Source of the DNA: Phycisphaerales bacterium
GTDB lineage: Bacteria > Pseudomonadota > Gammaproteobacteria > Competibacterales > Competibacteraceae
Length of the DNA stretch: 5,771 nucleotides
Assembly (NCBI GenBank): GCA_014879435.1
Contig: JACSSB010000371.1
Coordinates: 1 to 5,771, forward strand
Direction of reading: 5' to 3'
Program-made: the position numbers and the translations under genes
Shown here: positions 1 through 5,771 of the stretch, piece after piece
Numbering within the stretch: position 1 is the first letter of the stretch
How the letters are laid out: each line of letters starts with the position of its first letter
Notes under the pieces: model-generated
Seen by the model: the letters and a program-made list of their open reading frames with translations, nothing else
The model's database searches: none
Told to the model about the DNA's origin: nothing

Positions 1-287
1 GGTAGCCGCCGACGCTGGTCCTCGGGATCGAAATCACGCATCGGACTGCGCTCCATGATCAAGCCCAAGGCACGACCATGATCCAGTAGTTGCGGATAGT
101 CGATCTGCATTTTTTCCAGGCATTCATCATCCTGTAGCGACAGCACCGCCGATACCTGAGCTTCGGCCTGGAGTCGATCAAGATCGGCGGGGCTACGCGG
201 GCAGCTCCCGATCACCAAATCGGGGCGAATCGTGTCCCAGTTTAAGCGCCAGGACCAACCGGACAGTGGGGCTTGCGGATGAATCAT
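1..287 (-). CDS. Dual-specificity/tyrosine phosphatase-like protein, N-terminal part (runs off the left edge)
   Basis: An uninterrupted reading frame gives 95 codons from the ATG at 287-285 and continues past position 1, so the 3' part is missing. The start is well supported: GGAGG lies at 298-294, 6 nt upstream of the ATG, and the ATG overlaps the TGA of the repressor gene (ATGA). Residues 11-30 (Trp-rich start, then NWDTIRPDLVIGSCP) followed by SPADLDRLQ, the strand AVLSLQ (47-52) and FDPED (86-90) resemble the N-terminal half of bacterial proteins annotated as dual-specificity protein phosphatases. The decisive signature loop, C-x5-R, would lie beyond the window, so catalytic activity cannot be judged. 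There is no signal peptide or membrane segment, which suggests a cytoplasmic protein. It is almost certainly co-transcribed and translationally coupled with the repressor. The family call rests on pattern recognition only; that the gene is real is much more certain than its function. Confidence 0.66.
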   Translation of the reverse strand, partial: MIHPQAPLSGWSWRLNWDTIRPDLVIGSCPRSPADLDRLQAEAQVSAVLSLQDDECLEKMQIDYPQLLDHGRALGLIMERSPMRDFDPEDQRRRL

Positions 288-910
288 GATTCTCCTCCAA
301 CTGCGCACAATCCCCGCAGATACACATCGACAATCACTGGGGCGTATTCGCTTAAGGGAAATAGGTTGGGTTCCAAGGTCCAGTTGACGACCAAGCCATC
401 CAGCAAGGCAATGATACCCACCGCTGCTTGCCGTGGAGAAACCATGTTGGATAGTTGATTCATGGTCTGAGCCTGACGCATCGCGCCCTCGATCAGCGCG
501 ATAAAGCGCAGGCCACACTCCATATGGCTATCGCGGATAACGGCCATTTCATCTACATACTCGCATTTATGCCAAGCGATCTCGAACACCCGCTGATAAC
601 GTGCGTCCCGCGCCAAGCGCTGCAGAAAATCAATCGTCAGGCTACGGATGAAGCACAACGGATCTTCGCTTACCAGCGGCTCGGCATTACATAGCACCGT
701 CTCCGGATCGAGTACCCGCTTGATCATGGCATCATAGAGGTCCGCCTTGTTCTTAAAATGCCAGTAAATGGCGCCACGGGTCACGCCCGCCTCGGTCGCG
801 ATTTGGGCTAGGGAAGTACGGGATACCCCTTGCCGCTGAAACACCTGTTCGGCAGCATCCAAAATGCAATTGCGAGTTTCTTGCGCCGCTTCCTTTGTCT
901 TTCGCGCCAT
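284..910 (-). CDS. TetR/AcrR-family transcriptional repressor of the adjacent RND efflux operon
   Basis: This 208-residue protein has the usual length and architecture of AcrR/TtgR/MtrR-type regulators. An N-terminal DNA-binding domain (about residues 10-60) contains a helix-turn-helix at 33-52, with the recognition-helix motif TRGAIYWHFKNKADLY at 44-59 that is highly characteristic of the AcrR subclass. The rest is an all-helical ligand-binding and dimerisation domain that diverges strongly within the family. The start is the ATG at 910-908, preceded by GGAGGT at 921-916 with 5 nt spacing. The gene is divergent from the adaptor-pump operon, and a strong AcrR-like operator lies between them at 951-974, so it very likely represses both directions and releases DNA on binding a hydrophobic or toxic compound. 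Its stop overlaps the start of the phosphatase-like gene. The ligand cannot be inferred. The closest named relative (AcrR, TtgR, MexR-type TetR or other) is not assigned because the C-terminal half is not diagnostic by eye. Confidence 0.94.
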   Translation of the reverse strand: MARKTKEAAQETRNCILDAAEQVFQRQGVSRTSLAQIATEAGVTRGAIYWHFKNKADLYDAMIKRVLDPETVLCNAEPLVSEDPLCFIRSLTIDFLQRLARDARYQRVFEIAWHKCEYVDEMAVIRDSHMECGLRFIALIEGAMRQAQTMNQLSNMVSPRQAAVGIIALLDGLVVNWTLEPNLFPLSEYAPVIVDVYLRGLCAVGGES

Positions 911-948
911 CGAGAACCTCCATGCACTACCAGCGACCGGGGAAAACG

Positions 949-978
949 TTTACATACATACTTGAATGTATATATTAT
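949..978 (+). promoter_or_regulatory. Candidate sigma70-type promoter for the adaptor-pump operon
   Basis: TTTACA at 949-954 (5 of 6 to TTGACA) is followed by TATATT at 971-976 (16-bp spacer) or TATTAT at 973-978 (18-bp spacer). The spacer is almost entirely occupied by the AcrR-like operator, the classic position for repression by blocking RNA polymerase. Transcription would begin around 983-986, giving a leader of about 130 nt before the adaptor ATG. The choice is by eye and no start site is known. Confidence 0.55.
951..974. promoter_or_regulatory. AcrR-like operator (24-bp imperfect palindrome)
   Basis: The half-sites TACATACAT (951-959) and ATGTATATA (966-974) are inverted repeats with one mismatch (position 972), separated by 6 bp. 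Compared with my recollection of the Escherichia coli AcrR operator upstream of acrAB, about 20 of 24 positions agree, including the whole left half-site. The site lies between the divergent repressor and efflux genes and overlaps the best promoter candidates on both strands. This fits simultaneous autoregulation and repression of the pump. Binding is inferred, not shown. Confidence 0.85.
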
Positions 979-1002
979 TCGGCAAGCGCGTGGGTGATTC
1001 AA
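974..1002 (-). promoter_or_regulatory. Candidate promoter for the repressor-phosphatase transcript
   Basis: On the minus strand TTGAAT (1002-997) and AATAAT (979-974, 5 of 6 to TATAAT) are separated by 17 bp. The start of transcription would fall at about 967, inside the operator at 951-974, so a bound repressor would also block its own gene. The leader before the repressor ATG would be about 55-60 nt. The -35 is only a 4 of 6 match, so this is a moderate candidate. Confidence 0.45.
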
Positions 1003-1114
1003 ACTCAAGCACTGGCTCCCGATCTCAATCCCAAGCATCGGCGAGCGCTCCACTCCACTAAAATATAAAGATAAAAGAGCAGATTCCTCGACGTTCTTCA
1101 GGATAGTCTTAAAT

Positions 1115-2245
1115 ATGATCAAGAAAATCATTTTTTCCCTGCTTGGAGTGCTGCTGCTGGTAGGATCGCTGGCCGGTCTCAAGCTCTTGCAGTTCCAGAC
1201 CCTATTTGCACAGGGCGCTAATTTCGTGCAACCACCCGAGACGGTCACCACCACCGAAGTCAAGCAAGATACTTGGCAACCAACACTCACTGCTGTCGGT
1301 TCGGTTACTGCCGTGCAAGGGGTCTTGCTCAGTGCCGAAGTGGCGGGCACGGTCAAGCACATTGCCTTTGAATCTGGGGCCATGGTCCACACGGGTGATC
1401 TGGTGGTGGAACTCGATACTGGCGTTGAGCAGGCGCAATTGCGCTCGGCGATTGCCAGCGCCGAACTGGCCCGCGCCAACCAGGAGCGCAACCGCGATCT
1501 GCGGGGCAAAAAAATGATCTCCCAAGCCGATCTTGACACTACTGAGGCTCAGGCCAAACAAGCCGAAGCCCAGATCGACAACATCCGTGCGGTGATCGCC
1601 AAGAAAACCATCCGCGCACCGTTCTCCGGTCGTGTCGGCATCCGCCAAGTGAATCTCGGCCAGTTTCTTAATGTGGGCGACCCCATTGTCACCCTACAGG
1701 CGCTCGGCCCGGTGTATGTGGATTTTTCCCTACCCCAGCAGCGCCTCGCTCAACTCAAAACTGGCTTAACGGTACAAGTGAGTACCGACGCCTTTCCTGA
1801 GCGGAGCTTCAAAGGCACACTGACCGCAATCAATCCCGAGGTGGATGCAATCACCCGTAACGTTCGCTTACAAGCCACTCTGGCCAATTCTCAGGGCCTA
1901 CTGCGTCCAGGCATGTACGTCGATGCCGCCGCTGTGCTGCCCACCACCGAAGCGGTGCGGGTGATTCCGGCCACGGCAGTGCTGTACGCGCCCTACGGCG
2001 ATTCGGTCTTCGTGGTCGAGGATCAGCGGGACGAGAAAACCGGGAAAACCGGCAAGGTGCTCAACCAGCGCTTCGTGCGGCTCGGTAAGACCAAAGGTGA
2101 TTTCGTCATCGTCGAATCTGGGCTAGATGTCGGACAGACTATCGTTACTACCGGAGTGTTTAAATTGCGCAACGGCATGGCCGTCGTGATCGATAACAAA
2201 CTGGCGCCCGATTTCCAAATCGATCCCAAGCCGACCAACTCCTGA
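1115..2245 (+). CDS. RND efflux periplasmic adaptor (membrane fusion protein, HlyD/AcrA superfamily)
   Basis: This 376-residue adaptor links an inner-membrane RND pump to an outer-membrane channel. Residues 1-4 are basic (MIKK) and residues 5-24 form one hydrophobic segment, giving an uncleaved anchor or a signal peptide. There is no cysteine, hence no lipobox, unlike the lipoprotein AcrA. The first half of the lipoyl domain starts near residue 67 (VQGVLLSAEVAGTVKHI) and includes SGAMVHTGDLVVELD. A short alpha-helical hairpin rich in Ala, Glu and Gln occupies about 104-165. The second lipoyl half has the hallmark IRAPFSGRVGIRQVNLGQFL beginning at 166, followed by the beta-barrel (about 195-270) and the membrane-proximal domain to the C-terminus. 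The overall layout recalls MexH-type adaptors. The ATG at 1115 has a modest AGGAT (1100-1104) 10 nt upstream. The gene is followed 12 bp later by the pump gene, so the two form an operon controlled from the 951-974 operator. Confidence 0.95.
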   Translation: MIKKIIFSLLGVLLLVGSLAGLKLLQFQTLFAQGANFVQPPETVTTTEVKQDTWQPTLTAVGSVTAVQGVLLSAEVAGTVKHIAFESGAMVHTGDLVVELDTGVEQAQLRSAIASAELARANQERNRDLRGKKMISQADLDTTEAQAKQAEAQIDNIRAVIAKKTIRAPFSGRVGIRQVNLGQFLNVGDPIVTLQALGPVYVDFSLPQQRLAQLKTGLTVQVSTDAFPERSFKGTLTAINPEVDAITRNVRLQATLANSQGLLRPGMYVDAAAVLPTTEAVRVIPATAVLYAPYGDSVFVVEDQRDEKTGKTGKVLNQRFVRLGKTKGDFVIVESGLDVGQTIVTTGVFKLRNGMAVVIDNKLAPDFQIDPKPTNS

Positions 2246-2257
2246 CACTGCCCCGCT

Positions 2258-5200
2258 ATGAAGTCCTTCACTGATCTATTTATCAGCCGCCCGGTACTGG
2301 CGATTGTGGTCAATTTGGTGATCATCATCGCTGGTATCCAGGCTGTCTTCAGCCTCAACGTGCGGCAATACCCCCGTAGTGACAACGCCAGTGTCAAGGT
2401 CACCACCGCTTATGTCGGTGCCAGTGCTGACCTAGTGCGTGGCTTCATCACCACGCCGCTGGAACGTGTCATCGCCGCCGCTGACGGTATCGATTATCTC
2501 GAATCGCAAAGCGCTCAGGGTTCATCGACCATCACCGCCCGCCTCAAGCTGAACTACGACCCTACCAAAGCCCTGGCTGAAATCAGCGCCAAGGTTGATC
2601 AGGTGCGTGGTGACTTGCCGCCTGAAGCCGAAGTACCGGTCATCGACATCGAATCGGCCGACAGCCAGTTCGCCTCGGCCTATCTGAGTTTCAGTTCAGA
2701 TGTCCTGCAACAGAACGAGATCACCGATTATCTGGTGCGAGCGGTGCAACCCCGACTATCCGCACTGGAAGGGGTACAGCGCGCTGAGATTCTGGGTGCG
2801 CGCACCTTTGCCATGCGCATCTGGCTCAAGCCCGACCGCATGGCCGCACTCAACATCAGCCCGGTGCAAATCCGCCAAGCGCTGACCGCCAATAACTATC
2901 TGGCCGCGCTGGGCAGTACCAAGGGTTCGCTGATTCAAGTCAACCTGACCGCCAATACCGATCTTCGCTCGGTTGAGGAGTTCAAGAATCTGGTCATCCG
3001 CGAGAGCGGAGGGGCATTGGTGCGGCTGCGCGACATCGCCGATGTGGTACTGGGTGCTGAGAGTTACGACGCCGAAGTACGTTTTTCCGGGCAGACTGCG
3101 GTATTCATGGGGATCTTTCCTCTGCCCAACGCCAATGCCATCGATGTCATCAACCGAGTTCGGACTGAAATGGCGCTGATTCAGCGGGATTTGCCTACGG
3201 GGTTGACCGCACAGATCGCTTATGACGCCACCAACTACATCAATAACGCGATTAAGGAAGTGATCGAGACGCTGGGCGAGACCTTGCTGATCGTGGTAAT
3301 CATCATCTTCCTGTTCCTTGGCTCGCTGCGTTCGGTGCTGGTGCCGGTGATCGCCATTCCACTGTCCTTGATCGGCGGTATCTTTTTGATGCAGGTTTTT
3401 GGCTTCACCATCAATCTGCTCACCCTGCTGGCGATTGTGTTATCGGTCGGTCTGGTGGTGGACGATGCCATTGTGGTGGTGGAAAACGTGGAGCGTCATT
3501 TGCGTGAGGGCCAGACTCCTTTCAATGCGGCGATTCTAGGCGCTCGTGAGTTGGTCGGCCCCATCATCGCGATGACGATCACCTTGATTGCGGTCTACAC
3601 CCCCATCGGCCTGCAAGGCGGACTGACCGGAGCACTGTTTCGTGAATTCGCCTTTACTCTGGCCGGTTCGGTGACCATCTCCGGGGTGGTGGCGCTGACT
3701 CTATCGCCGATGATGTCGTCCAAGTTGTTGACTGCGGAAGACGAGCAGCATTGGCTGCCTGCCCACATCAATGCCGGATTCGAGCGGCTGAAGCAGTTCT
3801 ATGGCTATCTGCTGTCTGGCACCCTGAACGCACGTCCAGCGGCCTATCTGGTGTGGACTGCACTATTTTTGGTAGTGACGCCGATGTGGATGTTCTCGGC
3901 GGAAGAACTGGCACCAGCTGAGGATCAGGGCGTGATCTTTGGCATCGTTGATGCGTCGGCCAACGCCACCCTCGATCAAACCACGGCCTTCACTGCGGCT
4001 GCCAACGAAGCTTTTTTGAGTATTCCTGAAACCGAGTTTACTTTTCAGATCACCTTTCCCACTTCTGGTTTCGGCGGCATGGTGACCAAGCCTTGGGACC
4101 AGCGGGAACGGACTACCGCGCAAATCCTGCCCGAGATCCAGCAAAAACTACAGCATATTCCCGGCATCCAGATGTTCCCGGTTACCCCACCGGCTCTACC
4201 GGGTGGCGGCCAGTTTCCGGTCGAGTTCATCATCGCTTCGACCGCCGATTCTCAGGAAATTCTGAAAATTGCGCAGCAGGTACAGGCTAAGGCGATAGAG
4301 AGCAAGATGTTTGCTTTTCCGCCGTTGATCGATGTCAAGATCGATCAGCCGCAAACCGAGATCGTGATCGACCGCGATAAGGTGGCCGACCTGGGCCTCA
4401 ATCTGCAGCAAGTCGGTGCCGATCTTAGCGCTGCGGTGGGTGGTAATTTTGTCAATCGCTTCAATATCGCCGGTCGTAGTTACAAGGTGATTCCCCAAGT
4501 GCAACGGGTGGGGCGGCTCAATCCCGATCAAGTGGAAGATATTTATATCACCGGGCCGGATAACCGCTTGATCCCGTTGAGCACGATTGCTTCGCTGCGC
4601 AACACTACCGAGCCGCGCTCGCTTAACCGTTTTCAACAGTTGAATGCGGTCAAGATCAGCGGGGTGGCGGTTCGCCCGCTGGATGAGGCGCTGCGGTTTC
4701 TGGAAGATGAAGCCACCAAGCTGATGCCGCAAGGTTATGTGATCGATTACACCGGTGAGTCGCGCCAGCTTCGGCGGGAAGGCGGCAGCCAGTTCTTCAG
4801 CACCATGGGTTTTGCCATCATCCTGATTTTTCTGGTGCTGGCTGCCCAATTCAACAGCTTCCGCGATCCGTTCATCATCCTGCTCGGTTCGGTGCCGTTT
4901 GCGATGTTTGGGGCGTTGCTGTTTACCTTCCTGAAGATGCCGAACCCGAACATTCCCTTTACGCTGACCGATGGGTGGACTACTACTTTGAATATTTATT
5001 CCAAGGTGGGATTGGTCACGCTGATCGGTCTGATCGCTAAGAACGGCATTTTGATCGTGGAATTCGCCAATAAACGCCAGTTCTCGGGTCTGTCCAAGCT
5101 CGATGCGGTGCGAGATGCGGCCATGACTCGATTGCGACCCATCTTGATGACTACAGCCGCGACCATTGCTGGTCATTTGCCATTGACCTTAGTTACCGGG

Positions 5201-5374
5201 GCTGGTGCCGCTGCCCGTAATTCCATCGGTTTGGTGCTGGTCGGCGGTATGGGAATCGGTACGCTGTTCACCCTGTTTATCGTACCGGCGTTGTATGTCT
5301 TGATCGCTAAGGATCATTCCCATGATCGCGATACCGCTGAGGAGGCGGTGGTGGCGCATCCTGCACATCATTGA
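2258..5374 (+). CDS. RND multidrug efflux pump, inner-membrane permease (HAE1 family, MexI-like)
   Basis: This 1038-residue protein is full length for a proton-driven drug-exporting RND pump, which works as a trimer and captures substrates from the periplasm and outer leaflet. TM1 follows FISRPVLA (residues 13-33), and the first large periplasmic loop runs to about 335. TM2-TM6 contain the proton-relay pair D402-D403 in GLVVDDAIVVVENVERHL. A second periplasmic loop has the switch-loop-like GFGG at 604-607. TM8-TM12 contain K928 (IAKNGILIVEF), R958 (RLRPILMTT) and T965, equivalent to AcrB D407, D408, K940, R971 and T978. All relay residues are intact, so it should be active. The N-terminal wording (LNVRQYPR, AADGIDYLESQSAQGSSTIT) closely resembles Pseudomonas MexI. 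The substrate is unknown. The start is chosen because it fits the family N-terminus, although no Shine-Dalgarno is visible in the 12-nt gap from the adaptor stop. The tail after the last helix is histidine-rich (5 His in the last 19 residues). Confidence 0.97.
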   Translation: MKSFTDLFISRPVLAIVVNLVIIIAGIQAVFSLNVRQYPRSDNASVKVTTAYVGASADLVRGFITTPLERVIAAADGIDYLESQSAQGSSTITARLKLNYDPTKALAEISAKVDQVRGDLPPEAEVPVIDIESADSQFASAYLSFSSDVLQQNEITDYLVRAVQPRLSALEGVQRAEILGARTFAMRIWLKPDRMAALNISPVQIRQALTANNYLAALGSTKGSLIQVNLTANTDLRSVEEFKNLVIRESGGALVRLRDIADVVLGAESYDAEVRFSGQTAVFMGIFPLPNANAIDVINRVRTEMALIQRDLPTGLTAQIAYDATNYINNAIKEVIETLGETLLIVVIIIFLFLGSLRSVLVPVIAIPLSLIGGIFLMQVFGFTINLLTLLAIVLSVGLVVDDAIVVVENVERHLREGQTPFNAAILGARELVGPIIAMTITLIAVYTPIGLQGGLTGALFREFAFTLAGSVTISGVVALTLSPMMSSKLLTAEDEQHWLPAHINAGFERLKQFYGYLLSGTLNARPAAYLVWTALFLVVTPMWMFSAEELAPAEDQGVIFGIVDASANATLDQTTAFTAAANEAFLSIPETEFTFQITFPTSGFGGMVTKPWDQRERTTAQILPEIQQKLQHIPGIQMFPVTPPALPGGGQFPVEFIIASTADSQEILKIAQQVQAKAIESKMFAFPPLIDVKIDQPQTEIVIDRDKVADLGLNLQQVGADLSAAVGGNFVNRFNIAGRSYKVIPQVQRVGRLNPDQVEDIYITGPDNRLIPLSTIASLRNTTEPRSLNRFQQLNAVKISGVAVRPLDEALRFLEDEATKLMPQGYVIDYTGESRQLRREGGSQFFSTMGFAIILIFLVLAAQFNSFRDPFIILLGSVPFAMFGALLFTFLKMPNPNIPFTLTDGWTTTLNIYSKVGLVTLIGLIAKNGILIVEFANKRQFSGLSKLDAVRDAAMTRLRPILMTTAATIAGHLPLTLVTGAGAAARNSIGLVLVGGMGIGTLFTLFIVPALYVLIAKDHSHDRDTAEEAVVAHPAHH

Positions 5375-5389
5375 GGATTAGGCGGCTTC

Positions 5390-5680
5390 TTAGGTGATGA
5401 TGTCTTCCCATAAGTCTCGCCATTGCGGATTTTGCTTTTCGATGAGTGCCAATTTCCATACGCGATTCCATTTTTTTAGTTGTTTCTCGCGGGTAATTGC
5501 CGTCAGCATTTCTTGGTGCAGCTCGTAGTAAACCAAGCCATGAACCTGATATTTCCTGGTGAATCCTTCGGCTTGGTCGCTCTTGTGCTCCCAGATGCGC
5601 TTGACCAGATCGCCAGTTACGCCAATGTATAGAGTGCCGTTGCGTTGGCTGGCTAGAATGTAAACGGCTGGCTGCTTCAT
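5390..5680 (-). CDS. Small GIY-YIG nuclease-domain protein (UPF0213/YhbQ-like size class)
   Basis: This 96-residue protein is essentially a single GIY-YIG domain. The two conserved strands are VYIL (6-9, the GIY position) and LYIGVT (17-22, the YIG position), eleven residues apart. They are followed by R28 and H32 in RIWEH, Y51-Y52-E53, the metal-binding glutamate E65 in TREKQLKKW, and NPQW (84-87) near the end. All residues expected for catalysis by this family are present, so a metal-dependent DNA endonuclease is possible, though the cellular role of these stand-alone proteins is not well defined. The ATG at 5680-5678 has AGAGG at 5692-5688, 7 nt upstream. That Shine-Dalgarno directly abuts a palindromic repeat at 5693-5720. 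The first 120 nt sampled (5401-5520) are about 44% GC by hand count, against about 58% in a sampled stretch of the pump gene, which suggests a different origin. The gene converges on the pump gene with 15 bp between stops. Confidence 0.9.
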   Translation of the reverse strand: MKQPAVYILASQRNGTLYIGVTGDLVKRIWEHKSDQAEGFTRKYQVHGLVYYELHQEMLTAITREKQLKKWNRVWKLALIEKQNPQWRDLWEDIIT

Positions 5681-5692
5681 CGATGTGCCTCT

Positions 5693-5720
5693 CTGGATTC
5701 CCGCTTTCGCGGGAATGACG
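5693..5720 (-). repeat. REP-like/dRS3-like palindromic repeat, copy A
   Basis: ATTCCCGC (5697-5704) and GCGGGAAT (5709-5716) form a perfect 8-bp stem with a TTTC loop. On the minus strand the unit is flanked by CGTCA on the left and CCAG on the right. The 20-bp core fits ATTCCC-N8-GGGAAT, the pattern I know for Neisseria dRS3 elements, and the wider unit resembles a hairpin repeat scattered through many proteobacterial genomes. It sits immediately upstream of the GIY-YIG Shine-Dalgarno, so it is transcribed in that gene's leader if the promoter lies beyond it. There is no T-run, so it is not a convincing terminator. Confidence 0.85.
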
Positions 5721-5745
5721 TATGGAGAAACTGTACCGCCTTTGC

Positions 5746-5771
5746 CGTCATCCCCGCGTAGGCGGGGATCC
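5746..5771 (+). repeat. REP-like palindromic repeat, copy B, inverted relative to copy A (may continue past the window end)
   Basis: ATCCCCGC (5750-5757) and GCGGGGAT (5762-5769) form a perfect 8-bp stem with a GTAG loop, preceded by CGTCA. It is the inverted partner of copy A: 22 of 26 positions match between 5695-5720 and the reverse complement of 5746-5771. The four differences are one stem pair changed on both sides (T-A to C-G) and two loop bases. The copies are separated by 25 bp (5721-5745). The unit reaches the last base of the window, so its right flank is unseen. Confidence 0.83.

Noticed and set aside
455..694. Plus-strand open frame of 79 codons within the repressor gene
   Set aside because: It is antisense to the real repressor coding frame and has no recognisable product.
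1018..1043. Small stem-loop CCGAT...ATCGG in the adaptor leader
   Set aside because: It has only 5 bp of stem with a 13-nt loop, which is expected by chance and has no flanking regulatory signature.
1057..1080. Second promoter for the adaptor gene (TAAAAT or TATAAA as -10)
   Set aside because: No acceptable -35 lies 16-18 bp upstream of either candidate; AT-richness alone is not enough.
808..1539. Long minus-strand open frame (243 codons) spanning the repressor start, the intergenic region and the adaptor start
   Set aside because: It overlaps two clear genes, resembles no family, and its last part is a frame-shifted reading of the repressor. It is a shadow of GC-ending codon use.
4196..5176. 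Minus-strand open frame of 326 codons inside the pump gene
   Set aside because: It lies entirely antisense to strongly conserved pump sequence including K928 and R958, is rich in His, Gln and Arg without domain motifs, and has no supported start.
5693..5771. Intrinsic terminators at the two GC-rich hairpins
   Set aside because: Neither stem is followed by a T-run on either strand, and the shared tags plus inverted pairing fit a dispersed repeat better.
5693..5771. CRISPR array
   Set aside because: There are only two units, in inverted orientation, with a single 25-bp spacer; a CRISPR has direct repeats.

Overview
The window looks like chromosomal DNA of a Gram-negative proteobacterium, most likely a gammaproteobacterium. 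The evidence is an RND-type tripartite efflux system with an inner-membrane pump and periplasmic adaptor, an AcrR-class TetR repressor, moderate GC with GC-ending codons, and short dispersed palindromic repeats. The species cannot be named from sequence alone.

Layout. Positions 1-287 (minus strand) hold the first 95 codons of a gene that runs off the left edge and resembles a dual-specificity/tyrosine phosphatase-like protein. Its ATG overlaps the TGA of the gene before it (ATGA), a TetR/AcrR-family repressor at 284-910 (minus). A 204-bp divergent intergenic region (911-1114) follows. It contains a 24-bp near-palindrome at 951-974 that closely resembles the AcrR operator and overlaps the best promoter candidates on both strands. 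On the plus strand lie an RND periplasmic adaptor (1115-2245) and, 12 bp later, a full-length HAE1-type RND pump (2258-5374, MexI-like). A small GIY-YIG nuclease-like gene (5390-5680, minus) converges on the pump gene with only 15 bp between stops. The right edge (5693-5771) holds two inverted copies of a REP-like/dRS3-like hairpin repeat.

How the genes work together. The repressor probably sits on the shared operator and shuts off both its own two-gene transcript (repressor plus phosphatase) and the adaptor-pump operon. A ligand, probably also a pump substrate, would release both. No outer-membrane channel gene is visible, so the pump probably uses a TolC/OprM-type channel encoded elsewhere. 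The GIY-YIG gene and its adjoining repeats look like a separate, AT-richer insertion or repeat-associated unit. The efflux locus itself is of a well-known kind. The less ordinary parts are the repressor-phosphatase translational coupling and the covarying inverted hairpin pair next to the GIY-YIG gene.
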